Shown: positions 25,397-34,085, counted from the first letter of the stretch. The stretch is 64,000 nucleotides of DNA from Candidatus Gastranaerophilales bacterium (GCA_900769355.1 CAAGGG010000050.1:1-64000); one strand, 5' to 3'. Made by a program: numbers and translations. The notes: generated by a model not told the origin, from the sequence alone.

Positions 25397-25819
25397 TTAA
25401 CAAATAATCGGATCTGAAATTTTTTCAAGCTCTTTTCTAAGTGTTGCAATTTTCTTATTGTAATACTCCAACCAAGTTACGTCCGGCTCCATCATTGACG
25501 GTTCCGCCAGTGCCCTAATCCGTTTTAAATCCAACTCATCTAGCTCTTGAATAATTTCTTTTTTTCTGATTTCGTGTTGAATATTTAATTGTTTAATCTC
25601 AGCTTCCATATCGGATAGCTTTTGCCACTCCCCCTTTCCATAACTATACTTGTGTTCATCTACTGCTATTACATTATTTTCAAATAAGATTATACGTTTG
25701 CCATTATTTTGTTCTTTCAAAAGCTCCACCCAATATTCATCAGTAATTTCAATAGCACCTTCAAAAGGTTCTTCGTAAAAACCATAATCTTTTTTATTTT
25801 TTGTTCCATAATATTTCAT
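25397..25819 (-). CDS. tail-fibre assembly chaperone-like protein
   Basis: 140-aa protein starting MKYYGTKNKKDYGFYE with EGAIEITDEYWVELLKEQNNGK, then a charged coiled coil (MEAEIKQLNIQHEIRKKEII) and the late LAEPSMMEPDVTWLEYYNKKIA. This order matches phage tail-fibre assembly (Tfa-type) proteins encoded just after a tail fibre. AAAGGG lies upstream of the ATG at 25819. It follows the putative fibre gene by 20 nt. Confidence 0.65.
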   Translation of the reverse strand: MKYYGTKNKKDYGFYEEPFEGAIEITDEYWVELLKEQNNGKRIILFENNVIAVDEHKYSYGKGEWQKLSDMEAEIKQLNIQHEIRKKEIIQELDELDLKRIRALAEPSMMEPDVTWLEYYNKKIATLRKELEKISDPIIC

Positions 25820-25839
25820 TGTTATTCCCTTTCTAAATA

Positions 25840-26517
25840 TTAATATCCGACAGCAATCCAGCACATTGAATTAAATACACCCATACTACCAACACTAAAG
25901 CCGGCTAGGTTTTGATAATTAAACCCTGTATCACTTCTAGCTTTATCTGCAGCCCAACCTTGCTTTGAAAACGTTACAACTGCTAACCCACTAAAAGCAA
26001 TAGGGTATGTTATATTAGCCGCAGCTACATTGCCCCACTGAATTTTTATACCATTCGGAAGGCTTGCATACCCGGGATTTCCATAACTATATTCCCCCAT
26101 TATATTGCTCCAAGGCCCCCAAGATGTTCCATAAAGATTTCTATAAAAAATAATACTGTTATAGCCATCACAAAACCAAATTTGTTTTATTACAGAATTT
26201 TTATCTCCTGTAACAATGAGCATTCCGGCGTTTCCTGTCGGAATATTGGCAGGTGTTACTAATGATGTAAAAACATATACACCTTTAGTTTGGTAGTCAT
26301 TTAGATTTGTACCGGCAACTGTTACCGTATGTTCGTTTATTAATTCTGTTTTGTCGGCTTTTTGAGATAAAGTCGAATTAATCTCTTTTACATCGTTTGT
26401 TTGCGATAACTTATTTTCATCAATTTTATCAGCCAGTGCAACAAAATTAGCGTTGACCTCATCAGCACGAGCCTTTGTCCCCGGAGAAAAAGAGTATGGT
26501 ATCATCGAATTAGTCAT
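25840..26517 (-). CDS. phage tail-fibre-like protein
   Basis: 225-aa protein. The N-terminal part is short (SFSPGTKARADEVNANFVAL) with a coiled coil, the middle resembles the pyocin-knob region (NIPTGNAGMLIVTGD, WFCDGYNSIIFYRNLYGTSWGPW), and the C-terminal head resembles fibre tips (LPNGIKIQWGNV ... WIAVGY). AAGGAAGG precedes the ATG. With its chaperone it forms an isolated two-gene module; no capsid, tail-tube or integrase gene is adjacent. Confidence 0.65.
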   Translation of the reverse strand: MTNSMIPYSFSPGTKARADEVNANFVALADKIDENKLSQTNDVKEINSTLSQKADKTELINEHTVTVAGTNLNDYQTKGVYVFTSLVTPANIPTGNAGMLIVTGDKNSVIKQIWFCDGYNSIIFYRNLYGTSWGPWSNIMGEYSYGNPGYASLPNGIKIQWGNVAAANITYPIAFSGLAVVTFSKQGWAADKARSDTGFNYQNLAGFSVGSMGVFNSMCWIAVGY

Positions 26518-26577
26518 TTTATTCCTTCCTTTTTGACTAATTTGATGAATATGTGATTTAAAAGCGTTTGATGACCA

Positions 26578-26607
26578 ATTATACCATTTGTTTGCAAAAT
26601 CTGTCAA
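26578..26607 (-). promoter_or_regulatory. promoter of the tail-fibre module
   Basis: On the minus strand a perfect TTGACA (26602-26607) and a perfect TATAAT (26578-26583) are spaced by 18 nt. The promoter is divergent from and adjacent to that of acpS. Confidence 0.8.
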
Positions 26608-26627
26608 TCTTGTGTTAAAATCATCTT

Positions 26628-26981
26628 ATGGCAATCGGTGTTGATATAGAGGATATTGAAAGATTTAAAGGGAAATCAGACGCTTTTCTCGATCGCGTTT
26701 TCACGCCTTTGGAACTTGAATACTGTAACAAATTTAATCACCCCGAAAGCCATTTGGCAGCTCGTTTTTGCGCAAAAGAAGCTGTTGTAAAAGCTTTGAC
26801 TGCACTTAATATTTTGAAAATTTCTTATAATGAAATCGAAGTTTTCCATAACGAAAATAAGTGTCCACAAATCCGTATTTTAAAAAAGCTTGAAAAAGAA
26901 ATCTTTTTTCAAATTAGTCTTTCACACGATCATACGAAAGCTATCGCATTTGTTACTGCAGAAATTGCCCCAACAAAATAG
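26628..26981 (+). CDS. acpS: holo-[acyl-carrier-protein] synthase
   Basis: 117-aa enzyme transferring 4'-phosphopantetheine from CoA to ACP. IGVDIEDIERF at the N terminus holds the first metal-binding Asp, and the FCAKEAVVKAL motif holds the Glu/Lys of the active site. TAAAAT lies 6 nt before the ATG without a ribosome site. Confidence 0.93.
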   Translation: MAIGVDIEDIERFKGKSDAFLDRVFTPLELEYCNKFNHPESHLAARFCAKEAVVKALTALNILKISYNEIEVFHNENKCPQIRILKKLEKEIFFQISLSHDHTKAIAFVTAEIAPTK

Positions 26982-27059
26982 ATAAAGTAACATTCCATAT
27001 TGCACGAACTCTTTATTTCTTATATGATAAGAGGCGAAGAGATAATATTGAGGCAAAAA

Positions 27060-28448
27060 ATGGGCGAAATTAAATTTGGAACAGACGGCTGGAGAGCTGT
27101 TGTAGGAAAAGATTTTAACGAAGAAAATGTAAGAACGGTTACAAAAGCCATCGGAAAATATGTTTATGACAATTTTGGAATAGATAAAGAAATTATTGTC
27201 GGCTTTGATCCGCGTAATATGGCTTTTGAATTTGCGGAACAAACAGCTGAACAGTTGGCTGAATACGGTTTCAGGGTTCTTTTATCTAAAAAAGTTATTC
27301 CTACACCTGTACTTGCGTATAACGCAAAACACTTAAACGCTTGCGCCGTAATGTTTACGGCATCTCACAATCCACCAGAATACTTGGGAATTAAATTTAT
27401 CCCTGATTATGCAGGTCCTGCGACATCTGAGATTACAGATGAATTGATGTACAATCTTCATGCAAATTTCAAACCACAAGGTGTGGGAAGTGTTACAAAA
27501 TACAATTTTGCGCCTGACTATTTTGCACACATTGAAAACTTGATTAATTTCAAAAAGATTAAAACATTAAACAAAAATATAATTTTTGACGGGCTGTATG
27601 CTGCAAGTATCGGCTATTTCGACAAATTGTTAGAAATACACGGAATTGACTTTGAAAGTCTCCACATGTACCACGATGTAAACTTTGGTGGCGGTATGCC
27701 TGAACCTAAACCCAAATTTTTAAAAGAGTTAATAGAAAAAGTAAAATCAACTCCGAATTCTGTTGGCTTTGCAAACGACGGTGATTCAGACAGATTTGGA
27801 GTTATTAACGAAAACGGTGACTACGTTTCGCCAAACGAAATTATTTCGATTTTGTTAATGCACCTGAAAAAGCACAAAAACTATGAAGGTTCACTTGTAA
27901 AAACTGTTGGAGCAAGTCTTTTGCTAAACAAAGTTGCTGAAAAGCTCGGAGTTAAAGTAATTGAAACCGCTGTCGGGTTTAAACACGTCGGGGAAGCTAT
28001 GCGAAAATTCAACCCGATTATCGGTGGCGAAGAATCAGGCGGATTAAGTATTCAAGGACATATTCCTGAAAAAGACGGAATTCTTGCAAATTTGCTTATT
28101 TTAGAGGCAATGGCTTATGAAAACAAATCACTCGTTGAACTTCAAAAAAATTTGTATGATTTTGTCGGCTGTAAATTTTACAATGACAGAATAGACAGAC
28201 GACTTGAAAATGTTGATGAAATCAAACCGGTACTAGAAAAATTCAAAAACAAAAAATCTATCGGCGATTTTGTTGTTAAAAATATCGACACAAAAGATGG
28301 CGTAAAGCTTTATTTCGACGACAATTCAAGCTGGGTATTGGTTCGCCCGAGCGGAACAGAGCCGTTATTGAGAATATATTTTGAAAGCGACAGTGTTGAA
28401 AAGTTAGAAAAATTGAGAAAAGAGCTAAGTAATTGCAGGCAAGATTAA
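27060..28448 (+). CDS. phosphoglucomutase/phosphomannomutase family protein
   Basis: 462-aa alpha-D-phosphohexomutase interconverting sugar 1- and 6-phosphates. The phosphoserine loop TASHNPPEYLG, metal loop NDGDSDRFG, sugar loop GGEESGG and phosphate-binding RPSGTEPLLRIYFE are all present. FGTDGWRA at the N terminus fits PGM/PMM better than GlmM (usually FGTDGIRG). The start at 27060 has GAGG 6 nt upstream; earlier in-frame starts exist. It could supply glucose-1-phosphate to RfbA. Confidence 0.92.
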   Translation: MGEIKFGTDGWRAVVGKDFNEENVRTVTKAIGKYVYDNFGIDKEIIVGFDPRNMAFEFAEQTAEQLAEYGFRVLLSKKVIPTPVLAYNAKHLNACAVMFTASHNPPEYLGIKFIPDYAGPATSEITDELMYNLHANFKPQGVGSVTKYNFAPDYFAHIENLINFKKIKTLNKNIIFDGLYAASIGYFDKLLEIHGIDFESLHMYHDVNFGGGMPEPKPKFLKELIEKVKSTPNSVGFANDGDSDRFGVINENGDYVSPNEIISILLMHLKKHKNYEGSLVKTVGASLLLNKVAEKLGVKVIETAVGFKHVGEAMRKFNPIIGGEESGGLSIQGHIPEKDGILANLLILEAMAYENKSLVELQKNLYDFVGCKFYNDRIDRRLENVDEIKPVLEKFKNKKSIGDFVVKNIDTKDGVKLYFDDNSSWVLVRPSGTEPLLRIYFESDSVEKLEKLRKELSNCRQD

Positions 28449-28518
28449 AAAATCGATAAGGTCATAAAACAGTGTAACCAACTTCGTACCTATAGCTCTT
28501 GGCACCTGATTACCATAT

Positions 28519-29022
28519 TTAAGCTACAGCTTCTTCTGCTTCTTTATCTTTTTTAATAAACAAGAATTCACCTTTATATGAAGGAGCTGAGCCATTTTTG
28601 TCTTTTCCGGCAGCTAAACTGATAATGCTATTGAATTTTGGAGCTGCTTCAGATTTTTGAGAATTGCCAACACCTTCATTCAATGCAATAGAAATTTTGC
28701 CTTCAACATTTTTTTGAATATTATTAACAGCTTTGGAATTCAAATATTGAATAGATTTTAAGGCATCTTGCGATAATTGAATCTGCATACCAGAATTATT
28801 CATTGCAACCTGACGAGCAACAGACGTGTCTACATTGCCTTTGTACAAGTCAATTCCCAAGTTTTGTTGTGTGCTTTGAAAAATATTTTTAACAGATGAT
28901 GAATTTGTATTGTACTGACTATTTTTTTCTGCAGCACGTTTCAAAATCTCATTTGAAACCTGTTTCAAAGTAGTTGTATCAATTCCTAATTTGTATTGTG
29001 CATTGTAAACACTCATAGACAT
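28519..29022 (-). CDS. lineage-specific protein of unknown function
   Basis: 167 aa, soluble, Ser/Asn/Gln/Lys-rich, no recognised domain. It begins MSMSVYNAQYKLGIDTTTLK and ends in a basic/acidic tail FLFIKKDKEAEEAVA. The leader carries TATAATAAGGAAACA, nearly the same as before the small gene at 48013 (47957-47970). AAAAGGG lies ~16 nt before the ATG, rather far. Confidence 0.55.
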   Translation of the reverse strand: MSMSVYNAQYKLGIDTTTLKQVSNEILKRAAEKNSQYNTNSSSVKNIFQSTQQNLGIDLYKGNVDTSVARQVAMNNSGMQIQLSQDALKSIQYLNSKAVNNIQKNVEGKISIALNEGVGNSQKSEAAPKFNSIISLAAGKDKNGSAPSYKGEFLFIKKDKEAEEAVA

Positions 29023-29153
29023 AATTCATCAATCCCTTTTTATATGTTTCCTTATTATATCAGTCGGCATAAATCTACTAAATCTTTAGTAATTAACCTA
29101 ATTTTTGTAATATTTGTTTACAATTAGGGAAAACAAGTCAATATATTAATCAC

Positions 29154-29174
29154 GATATACTTTATATATATATC
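29154..29174 (+). promoter_or_regulatory. ACTTTATATATA upstream motif
   Basis: GATATACTTTATATATATATC matches the second half of the blocks at 11003-11029 and 47935-47960. It lies about 23-43 nt before the ATG of the small gene at 29197. Confidence 0.45.
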
Positions 29175-29196
29175 ACACTTAAAACGAGAGATTATT

Positions 29197-29643
29197 ATGG
29201 GTTTAGACAACGCAATATACGCAATGAGTACAGTTAACACACTTTTGGGCAATGTGTTTAATTATAATGACGCAGTCAAAAACGGAGCTGCAAAGTCTGA
29301 TGCGCTGATGAATTTGGGAATGAATACGGTAACTGGTATTATGCAAAATGCAGTTGCACGTAATATTCAAGAAAACACAGGTAGCTATATTGGTTATGCA
29401 CTAACTTCAATGGGCAATAAAACCGGTAACACAGTTGCTGCAACAAACGCATTAATGCTTGCCAGCATTATGTCGTCACCACAAATGATGTACGGTTGTA
29501 ATCCGTTTATGACATCATCTATTTATGGCTGCGGACCTTATGGAAGAGGCTTTGTCGGCAACTATTTTAGTAGCAGTTGTTGCGGAAATCCGTTTATGTT
29601 TGCTGGTCCTTCTATGTTTGGTATGAACGGCTTTTGGTGCTAA
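29197..29643 (+). CDS. lineage-specific Met/Gly/Cys-rich small protein
   Basis: 148-aa protein. The first ~90 residues are helical and Ala/Asn-rich (AMSTVNTLLGNVFNYND, NLGMNTVTGIMQNAVA). The last ~55 are rich in Met, Phe, Gly and Cys (GCGPYGRGFVG, SSSCCGNPFMF), a composition resembling flexible surface or envelope proteins. No signal peptide is visible. ACGAGAG precedes the ATG. Function unknown. Confidence 0.6.
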   Translation: MGLDNAIYAMSTVNTLLGNVFNYNDAVKNGAAKSDALMNLGMNTVTGIMQNAVARNIQENTGSYIGYALTSMGNKTGNTVAATNALMLASIMSSPQMMYGCNPFMTSSIYGCGPYGRGFVGNYFSSSCCGNPFMFAGPSMFGMNGFWC

Positions 29644-29675
29644 GAATAAGTTATAATTTTTAAAACGAGGTAAGA

Positions 29676-31061
29676 ATGGATAAATTATGGATTCTAACGG
29701 AAGAAAAACCAAAATTAAGTGTTATAAAAGAAATTCTTAAATTATATTGTAGGGATTTTGAAGATGAAGGTAGATTCTCTGAAAATTTAAAAATTAATCC
29801 TGTTTTTGAAAATGGTAAATTCAAATTTATTTACACATTTGAAGGAGTAAAATTATCAAACTGTTCTCAAATAATTTTATCAACAGTTAGTGGCACATCT
29901 AGTTTTTTTGATTTTTTAGTTTTTAAACAAGAGAATCAACCTGATGGTTCAAAAAATGATAATTTGTTAATGGCAATAGAAGAAACCAAAACAAGTGGTG
30001 AAGAATCAAGAAATACAGGAGTTTATCAAAGAGGTTCCAAATTTGTATTTATTGAGAACTATTATACAGATATCAAAAAATATATGTTATATAATGAAGA
30101 ACTAGAAAATGATGAATCTAAAAAGCCTGCTGATACTATAACTTTTGGTACAAATATGTTTTTATCATTAGATGTAGAGATAGTTGGCAAAGAAACTGAT
30201 AAATGGTTTACAAAATTTAACTCAATCGATGAATTAATAGCCTTTAAAAACTCTATGCGAAAACCTCCTGCTGGCAATGTTCCAATTGAAATTTCTAGAT
30301 TTGATGATAGAATTGAAATTTCTGGTCGTTTGTCAAAACCAGCAGACAAGGGAAATATTGGGCATGACCCAAATATTGGGGCATTATCAATGATTTCAAA
30401 AACATTGAGATATTTAGGTTGGAATAAAGATATTATAATTACTCAACACGGTGTGTCACAAGAATATATCAATAAAACAAAAGGAAACAACAAATTTTTA
30501 TATATTTGTAAAATTTTAGATTTGAAAATGAAGGGGTTGAATTTACCGAATATCAAGCTACCTGAACAGTATTGGCATTATGAACGAAGCTCTGAAAAAA
30601 TGGCTTCTATTTTACTTCATATAATGGCTGAAAACATCGGAATGCGAGCAATATACCAAAATCATGCAGGTTGTGAAAGAGGTTATTTCATTACAAAAGG
30701 CGGGAAGTTGGTAACCTTACCTAAAAAAGATAAAAATAATATAAATTTATATATTCCTGATTTAGTATTACATTCACAAAAATATAATGAAATATTGCTT
30801 ATTGAGGGTAAAAAATTGTCAACAATTAATGACGGATTGGAAGAAATAGAAGATTATGATAGTATTGAAAATGAATATATAAAAATTGCGTATCCAGAAT
30901 GTAAAATTATAAGATATTTAAGTATTTTTGGTGGAAATTTAAAAACAATTCCAAATGAAAAAGTTTTATTTTATTTATCAGAAGATGGAACTATATGTTT
31001 GCCCAAAATATTGCCGAATTCTTTAAAAGAAAGGGACTTTTCGAGTTTAGTTAGTATATAA
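29676..31061 (+). CDS. type II restriction endonuclease, PD-(D/E)xK type
   Basis: 461-aa protein, markedly AT-rich in codon use like its two methyltransferase neighbours and unlike the flanking genes. Two nuclease-like constellations can be seen: Asp79...Glu103-x-Lys105 (FFDFLVF, EETKTS) and a canonical PD362...Glu377-Gly-Lys379 (IPDLVL, LLIEGKK). The specificity is unknown. It converges on the methyltransferase operon, with 19 bp between stops. A purine tract (ACGAGG) serves as ribosome site. The call rests on motif plus context. Confidence 0.75.
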   Translation: MDKLWILTEEKPKLSVIKEILKLYCRDFEDEGRFSENLKINPVFENGKFKFIYTFEGVKLSNCSQIILSTVSGTSSFFDFLVFKQENQPDGSKNDNLLMAIEETKTSGEESRNTGVYQRGSKFVFIENYYTDIKKYMLYNEELENDESKKPADTITFGTNMFLSLDVEIVGKETDKWFTKFNSIDELIAFKNSMRKPPAGNVPIEISRFDDRIEISGRLSKPADKGNIGHDPNIGALSMISKTLRYLGWNKDIIITQHGVSQEYINKTKGNNKFLYICKILDLKMKGLNLPNIKLPEQYWHYERSSEKMASILLHIMAENIGMRAIYQNHAGCERGYFITKGGKLVTLPKKDKNNINLYIPDLVLHSQKYNEILLIEGKKLSTINDGLEEIEDYDSIENEYIKIAYPECKIIRYLSIFGGNLKTIPNEKVLFYLSEDGTICLPKILPNSLKERDFSSLVSI

Positions 31062-31080
31062 AGCAATTATTGGCTTCTAA

Positions 31081-31947
31081 CTAATTATAATTATATATTA
31101 CTACTTCTTGAGTATCTTCTTTTTTAGATTTTAATTGATAGTTACAATTGTTATATTTTTTATTTATATATTTAACGTTATATTTATGGCTCCATTTGAT
31201 TAAGTTTTCATTTACATTACCTTTATGCATTAAAACATTTGATAATAAAAATTTAATACCTTTCTTGTTTAAATAATCAAGTAAATCTAAGAGTTCTCTA
31301 TCTTTATTTTGTGTCCAATTTCCAAATCCTCTTTTACCATCATTATAGCAAGCATTAGAAATTAAATATGGGGGATCACAATAAATAAAATCATTATATT
31401 TAAATGAATAATTTTTTATATATGAAAAATCATTTGAAAAAAATTCAATATTTTTATTTTTTAAGTTAAAAATAAATTTAAATAAATTTTTTTCTATTGA
31501 ACTATTATATATACTTCGATTTTTCCCGAAAGGAGTATTAAATTCTAGTTTATTATTGAAACGAATTTGATGATTAAAAGAGTAACAGGTAAGTACAAAT
31601 AAATCTAATATGTTTTTATATCTATTATATTTCTCTCTTAATTTTAAGTATCCTTCTACATTTTGACTATCTAAATTAAATTCACAAATTCTCGCTTTGA
31701 TATTTTCTAAAATAAAAGAGTACTCAGCTTCTTTAAAAAATTCAAACATTTCTTTTAAATATGTTATATGATCGTTATAAATGATTTTTTTTGCATCAAC
31801 ATTTATTCCAACATTAAAACCTCCACCGAATAAATCAACAAAAGTGTCAATATGACTTGGAAAATATTGAAATATTGAATCTAATATTTTATATTTGCCC
31901 CCCGTATAATTGAGTGGAGATTTTACATATTCTTGCTTTTCTACCAT
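31081..31947 (-). CDS. D12-class DNA adenine methyltransferase (second)
   Basis: 288-aa N6-adenine methyltransferase. The N-terminal LNYTGGKYKILDSI, SAM-binding FVDLFGGGFNVG and catalytic IYCDPPYL are the alpha-group (Dam/D12) motifs in the expected order. Its start overlaps the stop of the upstream methyltransferase by 7 bp, so they are co-translated. It probably protects one strand of the recognition site. Confidence 0.9.
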   Translation of the reverse strand: MVEKQEYVKSPLNYTGGKYKILDSIFQYFPSHIDTFVDLFGGGFNVGINVDAKKIIYNDHITYLKEMFEFFKEAEYSFILENIKARICEFNLDSQNVEGYLKLREKYNRYKNILDLFVLTCYSFNHQIRFNNKLEFNTPFGKNRSIYNSSIEKNLFKFIFNLKNKNIEFFSNDFSYIKNYSFKYNDFIYCDPPYLISNACYNDGKRGFGNWTQNKDRELLDLLDYLNKKGIKFLLSNVLMHKGNVNENLIKWSHKYNVKYINKKYNNCNYQLKSKKEDTQEVVIYNYN

Positions 31948-32981
31948 TCTTTTTTCCTAATGTAAAATAATAATTCTTTTAAAGCTGCTTTTGAAGTATT
32001 TCGATTGCTTTTGAAACGTCTATATGGAATTTCATACATTTTGTAGCTTTTTTCGACCCCATATTTTTTTAATATGTTTTCAATATTTTTTATTGACATT
32101 AGTCCTTCATTACTATAACTTAGTATGATATGTTTAAATTTCGCTTTTTTAATTAATTCGTCAAAAACTTTTAAAGCTGTAGATTTACTACAAAAATAAG
32201 ATTTTTTATCTTGATAATCTCTTTGTCCAGTAATTCCTTTCAATTCTGGGAAATCATACATTGCAATAGTTTCTAAAACGTGATAATTAGGACCATATTG
32301 TCTATTGTTATAAGGGGGGTCAATGTATAAAATATCTCCTGAAATTTTAGATAATAATTTAAGTCCGTCTTCATTAAATGCTAGATTATTTTTATTATTA
32401 TCATAAATATCAATATCTTTAAGGTGTATTTTATTTAAAGCCCTTTTATCCCACCATTTATTATATGCTCCATATGTACCTGAAATATTAGATATATATG
32501 GAACAGCTTCAATTAAAGATGTTAACAAATAATAGTATTCTGAATCGTTTATTAAATCCTCTTCTTTCCAATCTTCAATTTTATTTCTAATATAGTCAAT
32601 TCTTAATGCATTCTCACTTGTCATATACATTCTATTTCCTTCTGGAGAATAACTATTTTGGCAAAAACGTTTAGTTTTTGGAAGATTATTCATCTGGGTT
32701 GGAGATAAAAGATTAAAATATTCAATTGGGTTTTTTATATTTTTTACTTTAGCCAATTTTTTAAAATTTGGTTTATGAGTGTTCTCTATAATGCCTTTTT
32801 GGATACAATATGAAAAATTTAATAAATCATTGGTAATAATTTTAAATCTTGTTTTAAAATTTTGAGCAACAGTAGTTGTGCCAGAAAATATATCGCAAAA
32901 AGATTCAGCATCTTTTATATTTTCATTAATAACGTTTTCAATATCTTCTAGTAATAATTTTTTGCACCCAATGTATCTCAT
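31941..32981 (-). CDS. D12-class DNA adenine methyltransferase (first)
   Basis: 346-aa N6-adenine methyltransferase: MRYIGCKKLLLEDI, SAM motif FCDIFSGTTTVA, and catalytic YIDPPYNNRQYGPNYH followed by the long insert typical of FokI-like methyltransferase halves. With its partner it implies an asymmetric recognition sequence, one enzyme per strand. TAGTAT lies 7 nt upstream of the ATG and there is no ribosome site. Confidence 0.9.
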   Translation of the reverse strand: MRYIGCKKLLLEDIENVINENIKDAESFCDIFSGTTTVAQNFKTRFKIITNDLLNFSYCIQKGIIENTHKPNFKKLAKVKNIKNPIEYFNLLSPTQMNNLPKTKRFCQNSYSPEGNRMYMTSENALRIDYIRNKIEDWKEEDLINDSEYYYLLTSLIEAVPYISNISGTYGAYNKWWDKRALNKIHLKDIDIYDNNKNNLAFNEDGLKLLSKISGDILYIDPPYNNRQYGPNYHVLETIAMYDFPELKGITGQRDYQDKKSYFCSKSTALKVFDELIKKAKFKHIILSYSNEGLMSIKNIENILKKYGVEKSYKMYEIPYRRFKSNRNTSKAALKELLFYIRKKEW

Positions 32982-33040
32982 ATTAATGATACTATCATAA
33001 ATTACCTGCTTTGACTATGAAGTAACAATATTTTACTTTT

Positions 33041-33158
33041 CCATGCCTTAAGACGGGCATGGTGTGCCATATTTTTACAAAAGTTTACACTTGACAAAAT
33101 CATGGAAACCCATGCCATGAGCATGATTACATGGAAAAAATCCGCAAAACCATGTAAT
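33041..33158. repeat. cluster of CATGG hairpins beside the R-M island
   Basis: CCATGCC-N8-GGCATGG (33041-33062) and ATTACATGG-N15-CCATGTAAT (33126-33158) are perfect hairpins, with more CATGG/CCATG words between them. They resemble REP-like or transposon-end remnants. Confidence 0.5.
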
Positions 33159-33243
33159 AGCTTAAAATTCCACATGGTTGACTTCCATAAAACGGCAGTA
33201 CTATGCGCTTTACGTGACTTGTTACAAAATTTAATAATCTCAT
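33127..33243 (-). CDS. possible 38-aa small protein
   Basis: An ATG at 33243 is preceded by AAGGGAG at 4-nt spacing and opens 38 codons (MRLLNFVTSHVKRIVLPFYG...). It ends inside the CATGG hairpin. An overlapping 86-codon frame also exists. Either could be a decayed transposase or island remnant. The good ribosome site is the only support. Confidence 0.25.
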   Translation of the reverse strand: MRLLNFVTSHVKRIVLPFYGSQPCGILSYYMVLRIFSM

Positions 33244-33285
33244 GTTGCTCCCTTGAAATCAAACCATTATTTTTTATATAATAAA

Positions 33286-33370
33286 TTCAGAGAGGTGAAA
33301 CTCATCTCTAGTGGGGATTTTGACAGTTTGAAAACTGTTACGGTTGCCATACTTGGGTAAGATATTTAAT
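33286..33370 (+). ncRNA. candidate structured leader RNA
   Basis: After TATAAT (about 33279-33284) come hairpin AGAGAGGTGAAACTCATCTCT (paired AGAGA/TCTCT), a stem ACAGTTT-GA-AAACTGT (near 33324-33339) and GTTGCCATACTTGGGTAAG. It precedes a small Cys-rich gene. I do not recognise a known riboswitch class. Confidence 0.3.
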
Positions 33371-33405
33371 TGTGGAGATTATATAAATTGTTTAGAAGTA
33401 GGGAT

Positions 33406-33609
33406 ATGGGTAGAGCAGTTGCAGTAAGGCGTTGGACGCCAACCGCACTTGAATGTTACAAAAGAGGTTGCAATTGCGAAGGCTGCTTTTACAAAGATTT
33501 TTTCAGCGGATCGTCGCAAAAATGCCAAATGAAGGCCTCTGTCCTTGAATTGGTACGCGTTTTGGGAACTCCAAATGTTGAGTTGCAACAGTTTATTATT
33601 GAAGAATAA
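33406..33609 (+). CDS. small cysteine-rich protein, possible metal or Fe-S site
   Basis: 67 aa: MGRAVAVRRWTPTALECYKR, then GCNCEGCFYKDFF and KCQMKASVLELVRVLG. Five Cys in a Cx4-5-CxCx2C...C pattern suggest a metal-binding fold next to an HTH-like helix pair. AGTAGGG precedes the ATG at 33406; an in-frame TTG at 33370 would add 12 residues. Upstream lies a structured leader candidate, downstream hpf. Function unknown. Confidence 0.55.
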   Translation: MGRAVAVRRWTPTALECYKRGCNCEGCFYKDFFSGSSQKCQMKASVLELVRVLGTPNVELQQFIIEE

Positions 33610-33687
33610 TTTCATTCAAAATTACGATTTTTCGCTTAAATCTTATAAAAAAAACAAATTAGGGCTTTAAAAATCCGACAGTATGTG

Positions 33688-33693
33688 TTATAA
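33688..33693 (+). promoter_or_regulatory. extended -10 of hpf
   Basis: TGTTATAAT (extended -10) lies about 33 nt before the hpf ATG, leaving a short leader with GGAGG. Confidence 0.55.
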
Positions 33694-33725
33694 TGTACAA
33701 GCAGTATGTTATATGGAGGTTCAAC

Positions 33726-34076
33726 ATGCACATTTATGTAAACGGAAGAAACATTGAAATCACAGATGCTATCAAAACTTATGTCAAAGAAAAATTCAGC
33801 AAAGTTGCTGCTCACTATGACCAAGTTCAAGGCATTGACGTAGTTTTGTCAGTAATCAAAAACCCATCTGCTTCCGGCAAACACGTTGCAGAAGTTAGCT
33901 GCAAAATGTCAACAGGTGTAGTACGCTGCGAGGAAGCAGGCGAATCAATGTATGAAAGCATTGACTTGTTAGCTGACAAATTGGCAAGACAAGTTCAAAA
34001 ATTTAAAGAAAAAAGCACAGGTTCAGACAAGTCTTCTATCAGAACAGAAGCGAAAGTTGAAGAACCGGCTGAATAA
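33726..34076 (+). CDS. hpf: ribosome hibernation promoting factor (HPF/RaiA family, short form)
   Basis: 116-aa protein that binds the 30S decoding region in slow growth. The N-terminal IYVNGRNIEITDAIKTYVKEK, the middle VDVVL-type strand and the helix YESIDLLADKLARQVQKFK fit the family. It lacks the long C-terminal dimerisation domain and ends in an acidic tail. GGAGG precedes the ATG; a strong terminator follows. Confidence 0.92.
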   Translation: MHIYVNGRNIEITDAIKTYVKEKFSKVAAHYDQVQGIDVVLSVIKNPSASGKHVAEVSCKMSTGVVRCEEAGESMYESIDLLADKLARQVQKFKEKSTGSDKSSIRTEAKVEEPAE

Positions 34077-34085
34077 TAAATTTTT

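Noticed and set aside
25397..26517. Diversity-generating retroelement acting on the tail fibre
   Set aside because: No reverse transcriptase and no template repeat resembling the fibre tip were seen within the window.
33002..33262. 86-codon ORF on the minus strand
   Set aside because: TTG start without ribosome site, runs through CATGG hairpins, no recognisable protein features; kept only as repeat debris.
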